9,946 nucleotides of DNA from Flammeovirgaceae bacterium. Lineage in GTDB: Bacteria > Bacteroidota > Bacteroidia > Cytophagales > Cyclobacteriaceae. The translations under genes were made by a program, and so were the position numbers. Where the stretch lies: NCBI GenBank assembly GCA_003228395.1, contig QIDJ01000204.1:1-9946 (forward strand). Direction: 5' to 3'. Below are positions 1 through 5,554 of the stretch, piece after piece (the stretch's first letter is position 1; the number at the start of each line of letters is the position of its first letter). The notes below the pieces were generated by a model. The model saw nothing but the letters and a program-made list of their open reading frames with translations, was not told the DNA's origin and made no database searches.

Positions 1-3
1 CTG

Positions 4-44
4 GAAAGCCGGTGAAAGCCGGGTAGCGTAGAAAGCCGAAAGCC
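4..44. repeat. GAAAGCC short repeats
   Basis: Four copies of the heptamer GAAAGCC start at 4, 14, 31 and 38; the last two are directly adjacent. No reading frame through this stretch resembles a protein. I read it as a small degenerate intergenic repeat of the kind seen between genes in Bacteroidota. The left end may continue beyond the window. Confidence 0.5.
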
Positions 45-107
45 CACTTTAGGCACAGCCGAAGGGGGAAGCTGGAAATCCAAAGCTTGTAGTTATATAA
101 TTTAAGA

Positions 108-135
108 AGTTGGCAGTTTTCAGTTAGCAGTTGGC
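108..135. repeat. Tandem heptamer array, AGTTnnC x4
   Basis: Four contiguous 7-base units share the form AGTTnnC: AGTTGGC at 108, AGTTTTC at 115, AGTTAGC at 122 and AGTTGGC at 129. The register is exact across all 28 bases. This resembles the short tandem heptamers found in intergenic DNA of Bacteroidota and cyanobacteria. It lies just upstream of the truncated dehalogenase gene, where that gene's missing 5' end should be, so it may be connected with the rearrangement that removed it. Confidence 0.6.
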
Positions 136-179
136 AAAAAACCAGTGATAATTTTACCAGTAATCGGGCTTTATTATAA

Positions 180-758
180 AGGGAGCTTGTACCCCTCTGG
201 TTTACCACTATGCTGCACTATTCACTCGTAACCACTGCAACTGGCCAGTATCTGGATTTTGTAGAAATCGGAGTGGCTGCGCTGGTGATGACTGCAAAAA
301 AATATGATATCGTATTATCAGAAGAAGAGGCGCTGGAAGCCATCCGGCCCATATTGCATCTTTCGCCGCACCCCGACGTGGTACCGGCGTTGCATACACT
401 TCAAAAAGCCGGATTCAGAATGGCAACACTGACAAATTCGTCAAAAAACGGTGTAACCACACAGACGAAAAATGCGGGGCTTACAAATTTTTTTGAGCAA
501 CTGCTAAGTGTGGAAGAAATCGGAATATACAAACCGCACACCCGTGTGTATGCATGGGCGGCAGATAAACTGGACGCCACAACGGAAAACTGCATGCTGG
601 TGGCTGCCCATAGCTGGGATGTGGCCGGCGCTCACCGGGCTGGAATGAAAACGGCTTTCATCGCACGGCCCGGGCAGCATCTCTTTCCCGCCTTCCCAAC
701 CCCGGACATCGTGGTTCCTGATTTTAGTAAACTCACAGAAAAATTGCTGGAACGATGA
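180..758 (+). pseudogene. Truncated type II haloacid dehalogenase (HAD superfamily)
   Basis: An intact family member hydrolyses 2-haloacids through an aspartyl-ester intermediate in the cytoplasm and is about 220-230 residues long. Here only the cap domain and the C-terminal two thirds of the core remain. Counting from the ATG at 210, visible motifs are TNSS at 75-78 (motif II), the lysine of YKPH at K108 (motif III), and AHSWDVAGA with D137 (motif IV). Family-like sequence continues upstream of that ATG (PLWFTT before MLHYSLV) to an in-frame TAA at 177-179. This shows that the ATG at 210 is an internal methionine rather than the original start. The N-terminal 40 or so residues, with the nucleophilic aspartate (FDxNETL-type motif), are absent and are not encoded in the preceding 180 bases. 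Any product would lack the catalytic nucleophile. The substrate of the ancestral enzyme is uncertain because many such proteins are not true dehalogenases. Confidence 0.75.
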
Positions 759-879
759 ACATATTATTTTGTAAAACAAAGATGTTTCATTATGTGTATT
801 TTCATTAAAGATAAACGAACCTAAAAAAAATATTATCGATGCGCACCTGTCTGCGGCAACCACTGGCGCGCATTTGCAA

Positions 880-1014
880 TGCGTGCTGGTTTATTATGTC
901 CACAATAATCCGAATGAAGCCGGTATTGTACGGTCACCTGAGGATTATTTTAGTAGCAACTCTTTCAATTACCAGGACAAGGAAACACTATTGTACGTTG
1001 AATTTATATGGTAA
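880..1014 (+). pseudogene. C-terminal remnant of a REP-associated/IS200-like (Y1) transposase
   Basis: The frame starting at 838 reads YYVHNNPNEAGIVRSPEDY followed by FSSNSFNY and a terminal LLYVEFIW before TAA at 1012-1014. This matches the typical C-terminus of TnpA_REP-type transposases (HNNPVRAGIVxxPEDYxYSS). The HUH and catalytic tyrosine region that should lie upstream is missing. The in-frame sequence back to 775 (for example DAHLSAATTGAH) is not recognisable, so the 5' boundary is approximate. The open frame beginning with ATG at 839 is a different frame and is spurious. No terminal hairpins or REP units are apparent nearby. The rest of 759-1105 holds no other gene that I can recognise. 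Confidence 0.6.
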
Positions 1015-1105
1015 TGAACGTAAATCCACATGCATTGCGCCATAGGCGTCTCTTCGGGGTAAATGCGCACGAGAGTGACGAAGTAACAAAAACTCACCGG
1101 GATGT

Positions 1106-1138
1106 TTTGATTTGATAATTATTTTTTCTTTATCTTTG
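1106..1138 (+). promoter_or_regulatory. Putative Bacteroidota-type promoter of the met operon
   Basis: TATCTTTG at 1131-1138 fits the Bacteroidota -7 consensus TAnnTTTG exactly. A TTTG at 1106-1109 lies 21 bases upstream, as expected for the -33 element. Transcription would begin shortly before the riboswitch at 1161. Confidence 0.65.
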
Positions 1139-1160
1139 CAGTTCGTTCTTTTAGAATTTA

Positions 1161-1262
1161 CTTATCAAGAAAGGTGGAGGGATTCGGCCCTGTGAAACCT
1201 TAGCAACCCCCTGCAGCGCAGGAAAGGTGCTAATTCCAACTCCGTGTCAGGAGAAAGATGAG
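1161..1262 (+). promoter_or_regulatory. SAM-I (S-box) riboswitch
   Basis: This is an S-adenosylmethionine-binding aptamer in the leader of the methionine operon. P1 pairs CTTATC (1161-1166) with GATGAG (1257-1262). The conserved core AAGAAAGGTGGAGGGA is followed by GGCCC and TGAAACC, then by AGCAACC. P3 is the small hairpin CCTGC/GCAGG (1210-1222). The hallmark AAAGGTGCTAATTCC joins P3 to P4, whose stem is CTCC/GGAG (1240-1253). With the terminator at 1300-1333 it should act at transcription: SAM binding stabilises P1 and lets the terminator form. I could not fix the exact antiterminator pairing by eye. Confidence 0.95.
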
Positions 1263-1299
1263 ACCGTGAAATTGTGTAAACTATTTAATCATATAGTGA

Positions 1300-1333
1300 A
1301 GCCTCTTCCGGCTTGTTTGGGAGGGGCTTTTTT
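1300..1333 (+). terminator. Intrinsic terminator (riboswitch expression platform)
   Basis: AGCCTCTTCC (1300-1309) pairs with GGGAGGGGCT (1319-1328) in a 10-bp stem with two G-U pairs and a 9-base loop. A run of six T follows at 1328-1333. It lies 37 bases after the aptamer and before metZ, the usual place for SAM-controlled attenuation. Confidence 0.85.
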
Positions 1334-1401
1334 AATGCCTCTGATTCCTGTCCCACCGAATCTTGCTGAGTAAATGCGATAGAATGTTAAACAGCAGATT
1401 C

Positions 1402-2589
1402 ATGAAATCGAAAAATAACCAACACTTCGAAACCATTGCCATCCGTACACAGACAGCCCGGTCGCAATTCGGCGAACACGCTGCCCCGTTGTATCTCACT
1501 TCGAGTTTTGTCTTCCGGGATGCACAACATGGGAGCGCCATGTTTGCCGGTGAAGAAGAGGGATATTTATACTCCCGGTTTTCCAACCCTACCTGCGATG
1601 AGTTTGTAAAAAAGCTGTGCCTGATGGAAGGAGCCGAAACGGGTATAAGCACCGCTACGGGTATGGCCGCGGTATTTGTTACGCTGGCTTCATTGCTGCA
1701 ACAAGGCGATCATTTCATTGCTTCCAGGTCTTTATTCGGTAATTCCCTCCATATAATTACCAATATTCTGCCTAAATGGGGCATTGAATATACCCTGGTG
1801 GATATTTCAGAACAGGAAGAATGGAAGAAAGCCGTGAAACCAAATACCAGGCTGCTCTTTATCGAAACCCCCTCCAACCCCGGGCTGGATTTAATCGACC
1901 TCGAAAAAGCGACTGATTTATGTAAAAGCAATGGATTACTTTTTTGCGTGGATAACTGTTTTGCCACCCCGTACCTGCAAAAACCAATCGAGTTTGGCGC
2001 TGATATCGTCATTCATTCGGCTACAAAATACCTGGACGGGCAGGGCCGTGTAATGGGCGGGGCCGTATTGGGTGAAGAAAAATGGATATCGAAGGCTTAT
2101 GAATTTCTGCGGAGAACGGGCCCGAGTCTTTCACCTTTCAATGCCTGGGTTTTGTCAAAAAGCCTTGAAACCCTGGCCGTGCGGATGGATAAACACAGTG
2201 AAAATGCCTTAAAACTCGCTGAATACCTCGAATCGCACGAGGAGGTGGATGTTGTAAAGTATCCGTTCCTGCCCGCATTTCCACAATACGAGCTGGCAAA
2301 AAAACAAATGAAGCAGGGGGGAGGCCTGGTTTCGTGTGATTTTAAGGGAGGTCGTGAACGGGGAATGAAATTTCTTGATGCCCTTCAAATGATCTCGCTC
2401 ACGGCCAATTTGGGTGATACCCGCACCATTGCAACTCACCCGGCATCGACAACCCACTCAAAGCTGACGGATGCAGAGCTGGCAAAGGCGGGAATAACAA
2501 AAGGACTGATTCGCTTCTCAGTGGGTCTGGAGCATATCGATGACATTATCAGTGATATTGATCAGGCTATAAATGCAAGTAAAAAATGA
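1402..2589 (+). CDS. metZ: O-acyl-homoserine sulfhydrylase (MetZ-type, PLP-dependent)
   Basis: This cytoplasmic Cys/Met-metabolism enzyme replaces the acyl group of O-acetyl- or O-succinylhomoserine with sulfide to give homocysteine. From this start it has 395 residues, normal for the family. SNPGLDL and VDNCFATPYLQ (Asp184 should hold the PLP ring nitrogen) precede HSATKYLDGQGRVMGG, whose Lys209 should form the Schiff base. The DGQGR continuation is characteristic of MetZ rather than of cystathionine gamma-synthase. HPASTTHS and RFSVGLEHIDDI close the fold. The frame is open back to a TTG at 1363, with another ATG at 1384; I chose 1402 (MKSKNNQHFET) because homologues begin close to the HFET/RTQT segment. 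Its neighbour metX overlaps it by ATGA, so acetylhomoserine is the likely substrate. Expression should fall when SAM is plentiful, through the upstream riboswitch. A cystathionine gamma-synthase role is possible but less likely. Confidence 0.9.
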   Translation: MKSKNNQHFETIAIRTQTARSQFGEHAAPLYLTSSFVFRDAQHGSAMFAGEEEGYLYSRFSNPTCDEFVKKLCLMEGAETGISTATGMAAVFVTLASLLQQGDHFIASRSLFGNSLHIITNILPKWGIEYTLVDISEQEEWKKAVKPNTRLLFIETPSNPGLDLIDLEKATDLCKSNGLLFCVDNCFATPYLQKPIEFGADIVIHSATKYLDGQGRVMGGAVLGEEKWISKAYEFLRRTGPSLSPFNAWVLSKSLETLAVRMDKHSENALKLAEYLESHEEVDVVKYPFLPAFPQYELAKKQMKQGGGLVSCDFKGGRERGMKFLDALQMISLTANLGDTRTIATHPASTTHSKLTDAELAKAGITKGLIRFSVGLEHIDDIISDIDQAINASKK

Positions 2590-3932
2590 GTGAAATAAAA
2601 ACATACACCCACAACAAGCCTTTTTCGCTGGAATCGGGAGAAGGGCTTCCGCATATTGATATTGCTTATAGCACGCTCGGAAAACTAAATGCAACCCGGA
2701 ACAATGTAGTGTGGATCTGCCATGCACTGACCGCTAACTCAGATGTTGAATCATGGTGGCCGGGGCTGGTTGGTAACGGATGCGTGATAGATCCGGAGAA
2801 ATATTTTATTGTATGTTCCAATGTATTGGGTTCCTGCTACGGAACTACCGGGCCGGCGAGCATAAATCCGGCAACGGGTAAGCCTTACGGCCTTGATTTT
2901 CCGCAATTCACGGTGCGCGATGTAGTGGATGTACAATTGTTGCTGGCTTCACATCTGAATATCAGCAAGGTTAAATTGCTGATGGGGGGCTCATTTGGCG
3001 GATCGCAGGTCCTTGAGTTGGCGCTATGTAAAAGATGGCAAATTGAACACCTGTTGCTGATCGCCACTGGAGCAAAAGAAACGGCCTGGGGCATTGCCAT
3101 TCACGAGGCACAACGGATGGCGCTTACTGCCGATGCTACTTTTACAGATAACACCGAGAGTGCAGGGGCAAACGGCCTGAAGGCGGCAAGAGGAATTGGT
3201 TTATTAACATACCGGACGTTTGAGGCATATAATACGCAACAAACCGATGATGACGAACGAACGGATAATTTCAGTGCCGCCTCCTATATGCAGTATCAGG
3301 GTGAAAAACTGGTCAAACGGTTTCATGCCCACTGCTACTGGTACCTATCCAAATGCCTCGATACGCACCATATTGGAAGGGGCCGGGGCGGTATTGAAGA
3401 CGCCCTTTCAAAGTTAGATGTCCCCACCACTATTATCACGGTGGAAGGAGATGTGTTGATTCCGGAAAGCGAACAGAAGGTTTTAGCCAGGCACATCAGG
3501 GAGTCGATCCACTATAAAATTCCCTCTGCATACGGGCATGATGGCTTTCTGATCGAAACGGAAGCAATAGGAAAAATAATTCAAATGGAGCTAATTAAAA
3601 ATAAGATAAAAATGGTAAAAGAAATCACAGTAGCCGATCTGAAAAATCTGATTGATAACAAGGAAAAATTCCAGTTGATTGATGTCAGGGAAGAATTTGA
3701 ACGTGAAATTGCCACTATTGGCGGAGAACTGATTCCGCTGGGAGAGATTGCGGATCAGATAGCAAAAATATCCTCTGAAAGAAAAGTAGTGGTGTATTGC
3801 CGGAGTGGCCGGCGCAGCGCCGACGCAATCGAAAATCTGCAGCAGTTAAACGGATTTGACAATCTGTATAACCTGAAAGGCGGTATCCTTGCCTGGGCTG
3901 ATGAAATTGATCCTTCGATAGAGAAATATTGA
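2586..3932 (+). CDS. metX: Homoserine O-acetyltransferase fused to a C-terminal rhodanese domain
   Basis: Residues 1 to about 338 form an alpha/beta-hydrolase acyltransferase that moves the acetyl group of acetyl-CoA to homoserine. The nucleophile elbow GGSFGGSQ carries Ser136. Asp289 (EGDVLIPES) and His318 (YGHDGF) complete the triad. ICHALT and the NVLGSCYGTTGP block are standard MetX signatures. From about residue 343 (MVKEITVADL) a complete rhodanese domain follows. It has LIDVREEFE, the active-site loop CRSGRR with Cys405, and a terminal GGILAWADEIDP. The frame is continuous across the join with no stop. Single-domain MetX is typically about 330-380 residues, and such rhodaneses are usually separate proteins of about 100 residues. 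The second domain could also be translated independently from the ATG at 3612, though I see no strong ribosome site. It overlaps metZ by ATGA. The rhodanese may handle persulfide sulfur for the MetZ step, which is inference. Succinyl rather than acetyl specificity cannot be excluded. Confidence 0.9.
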   Translation: MSEIKTYTHNKPFSLESGEGLPHIDIAYSTLGKLNATRNNVVWICHALTANSDVESWWPGLVGNGCVIDPEKYFIVCSNVLGSCYGTTGPASINPATGKPYGLDFPQFTVRDVVDVQLLLASHLNISKVKLLMGGSFGGSQVLELALCKRWQIEHLLLIATGAKETAWGIAIHEAQRMALTADATFTDNTESAGANGLKAARGIGLLTYRTFEAYNTQQTDDDERTDNFSAASYMQYQGEKLVKRFHAHCYWYLSKCLDTHHIGRGRGGIEDALSKLDVPTTIITVEGDVLIPESEQKVLARHIRESIHYKIPSAYGHDGFLIETEAIGKIIQMELIKNKIKMVKEITVADLKNLIDNKEKFQLIDVREEFEREIATIGGELIPLGEIADQIAKISSERKVVVYCRSGRRSADAIENLQQLNGFDNLYNLKGGILAWADEIDPSIEKY

Positions 3933-4199
3933 CGCGATTGACAAATTTTTTAGTCAAAATATAAGCTGTAGTGTTGCCACACCAAAGGAATGTTGTACAA
4001 CGCTTTGCAATTTGTATCAAATTTTGGTAAACCTGGATTGTGTACAACAGAAAAGGCCATAGTGGATATAAAACTATTTTTATATCCGGCGGTACGGCGG
4101 GCATCCGCTGGTGGTGTACGATTTTGAATAACCTGCAAAGTTACCCTTAACTGGCGGGGTTAGAATGTAACTATATTTTGGAATGGATATTTATCCTTT
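3933..4199. other. Intergenic region between the convergent metX and fic genes
   Basis: No convincing gene lies here. On the minus strand a short frame (4138 to 3950, 62 codons) overlaps the end of nothing recognisable, but its last part (NIPLVWQHYSLYFD) has a protein-like look. It could be a decayed gene end or a dispersed intergenic repeat. Two TGTACA words occur, at 3994 and 4041, and a strong hairpin at 4064-4087 is listed separately. Base composition becomes AT-rich from here into fic. Confidence 0.4.
4064..4087. terminator. Perfect 10-bp hairpin, possible bidirectional terminator
   Basis: GGATATAAAA (4064-4073) and TTTTATATCC (4078-4087) form a perfect stem with a 4-base loop. The hairpin lies between two convergent genes. 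There is no long T-run outside the stem on either strand, so termination is plausible rather than established. The stem is AT-rich with two G-C pairs at its base. Confidence 0.4.
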
Positions 4200-5306
4200 C
4201 TACTTGATTGATTCCCGTTGAAGTAAATGGTAAAGTTTGATATTAAGGAATAACACCTGGTTTCCTCTTTTAACTTCTTTAAGTACACCGATACCCTTGA
4301 GTTTTCTCAGATATTTCATTGCGGTTCTTCTTTCATACATATTCTTATTGACTAAAAAAGCAACTTTACAATAGGGTTGCTCAAAAATTGTCTCCACTAA
4401 ATCTTTGGAGTAAACAGTTGGCAAATCCACTTTAACTTTTTCAATTGTTTCTTCCAGCAATTCGTTTATTTTTTTGATGAGTATAATAGTTTGTTGGGCA
4501 GTTTCTTCAATACCGTAAAGAATATACCAAACCCATTCTTCCCAATTGTTGTTATACCTGATTCCAGAAAGTAATCTGTAATAATCTTTTTTATTTCTAA
4601 TGATGTAAGAGCTTAAATACAATATCGGAATTTCCAACAACCCTTTCATCACAAGATAAAGGATATTAATTATCCTTCCGGTCCTGCCATTTCCATCATA
4701 AAAGGGGTGAATGGATTCAAATTGGTAATGAATTACAGCCATTTTAATCAATGGATCAATGCCGTCACCATCCATGTTAATATATTGTTCCAGATTATAT
4801 AACAAATTACGGATTAGCTGTTCTCCTTCCGGTGGAGAATAAATCACCTTTCCGGTTACAGTATTTTTCAATTGTGTACCCGGTTGTTTACGAATTCCTG
4901 CATAATTCTTAACTATTCTTTCCTGTATACCAGTTATATCATTGACAGTTAATATGCCTCTTTCCTTTATCTGATTATATCCGTACCATAATGCTTCCCG
5001 GTAATTCAATACTTCCTTAGTATGTACATCTGTATTTTTTTGCTGTGCGGTAAAAGCAATGTATAATTCATCCTGAGTGGTAATAATATTTTCTATTTCC
5101 GAACTGTCTTTTGCTTCACGTAGTGTAAGCGCATTGATGAGCATGGCCTGTTTTGGTATGATAGCGCCTACTCCTTTCATTTCTGCTAATGCAACTCTGG
5201 CGCTCACCAACTGTTTAAAAATGGACTTTGACTCTAAGTTAATTTCAGCAGGAAGTTCTGGCAGTTTGTTGTATGGAATGCCCGGATCAATTTTAATCAC
5301 AATCAA
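4200..5306 (-). CDS. fic: Fic family protein (class II, with winged-helix C-terminus)
   Basis: Fic proteins transfer AMP from ATP to hydroxyl side chains of target proteins. The 368-residue product has the canonical motif HPFYDGNGRTGR at 200-211, with catalytic His200, acidic Asp204 and the phosphate-binding GNGR. SSEIEN at 68-73 fits the inhibitory motif (S/T)xxxE(G/N), which places it in class II, autoinhibited by an N-terminal helix (Glu72). Residues about 298-362 form a winged helix-turn-helix, as in the Shewanella SO_4266-type architecture, suggesting DNA binding or partner binding. The start is a TTG; an in-frame stop lies 9 bases upstream, and the first ATG would remove 42 residues. 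A GTG two codons later is an alternative. One hand-counted 60-base line is about one third G+C, against more than half in kdnA, which suggests acquisition. No antitoxin-like small gene is adjacent. Its target is unknown. A candidate promoter and TGTACA sites lie upstream. Confidence 0.9.
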   Translation of the reverse strand: MIVIKIDPGIPYNKLPELPAEINLESKSIFKQLVSARVALAEMKGVGAIIPKQAMLINALTLREAKDSSEIENIITTQDELYIAFTAQQKNTDVHTKEVLNYREALWYGYNQIKERGILTVNDITGIQERIVKNYAGIRKQPGTQLKNTVTGKVIYSPPEGEQLIRNLLYNLEQYINMDGDGIDPLIKMAVIHYQFESIHPFYDGNGRTGRIINILYLVMKGLLEIPILYLSSYIIRNKKDYYRLLSGIRYNNNWEEWVWYILYGIEETAQQTIILIKKINELLEETIEKVKVDLPTVYSKDLVETIFEQPYCKVAFLVNKNMYERRTAMKYLRKLKGIGVLKEVKRGNQVLFLNIKLYHLLQRESIK

Positions 5307-5338
5307 AGATGTTTATGCACAAATGAATTAATTATGTA

Positions 5339-5370
5339 TAAAGATACAATTTTTTATGTACACGAAACAA
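5339..5370 (-). promoter_or_regulatory. Putative fic promoter
   Basis: On the minus strand TTG (5370-5368) is followed after 21 bases by TATCTTTA (5346-5339), one mismatch from the Bacteroidota -7 form TAnnTTTG. The predicted leader to the TTG start at 5306 would be roughly 25-30 bases. The TGTACA palindrome at 5357-5362 falls in the spacer between the two elements, where a bound regulator would be expected to repress. Confidence 0.4.
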
Positions 5371-5483
5371 CATTTTAGGTATATACAATTAGTTTGTGTA
5401 CATACTATGTACACTAATTGTATCTGTATGCACCAAAATCGATATTATGTACATACACATAAATCGTGTACACAAGGTGTACA
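5357..5483. promoter_or_regulatory. Cluster of six RTGTACAY palindromes (putative operator array)
   Basis: TGTACA occurs at 5357, 5397, 5408, 5448, 5467 and 5478, and all six copies extend to RTGTACAY. Start-to-start spacings are 40, 11, 40, 19 and 11 bases, mostly near whole or double helical turns. By a rough composition estimate this 6-mer would be expected only about three times in the entire window. The cluster fills the space between the divergent fic and kdnA genes, and the first copy lies within the proposed fic promoter. I infer binding sites for a dimeric regulator; the winged helix of the Fic protein is one candidate, with no direct evidence. Confidence 0.55.
5383..5423. repeat. 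Inverted repeat inside the TGTACA cluster
   Basis: GTGTACATA (5396-5404) and TATGTACAC (5406-5414) are perfect 9-base arms around a single C. The symmetry continues outward: ATACAATTA on the left matches TAATTGTAT on the right after skipping a 4-base bulge in the left arm. A direct relative of the left part (ATACAATT followed by TGTACA) begins at 5344, about 40 bases away. This symmetry fits a protein-binding site better than a terminator, as no T-run follows. Confidence 0.65.
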
Positions 5484-5500
5484 TTTCATTATCCCGGCCT

Positions 5501-5535
5501 TTTGCCTGCCATTTAAAATAATAAAATTAAATTTA
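5501..5535 (+). promoter_or_regulatory. Weak candidate promoter for kdnAB
   Basis: TTTG at 5501-5504 and TAAATTTA at 5528-5535 resemble the -33 and -7 elements, but the spacing (23 bases) is slightly long and the last base of the -7 box deviates. Transcription from it would leave a very short leader before the ATG at 5555. The TGTACA cluster ends 18 bases upstream of the -33 element. Confidence 0.3.
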
Positions 5536-5554
5536 CGCCCTAATCAAAATAGCT

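Noticed and set aside
839..1045. Plus-strand 68-codon open frame after the dehalogenase remnant
   Set aside because: It is out of frame with the transposase remnant covering the same bases and has no protein-like features.
1363..1401. TTG at 1363 as the metZ start
   Set aside because: It lies only 30 bases after the terminator's T-run, and the extra residues have no counterpart in the family; ATG codons at 1384 or 1402 are more likely.
3612..3932. Rhodanese as a separate gene starting at the ATG at 3612
   Set aside because: The frame is continuous with metX and no stop separates them; internal initiation remains possible but is not supported by a clear ribosome site.
3938..3957. TTGAC/GTCAA inverted repeat after metX as a terminator
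   Set aside because: The stem is only five base pairs with a 10-base AT loop and no T-run follows on the plus strand.
5357..5483. Repeated TGTACA words as a possible CRISPR array
   Set aside because: The repeated unit is only 8 bases, spacings are irregular (11-40) and no cas gene is present; operator-like sites fit better.
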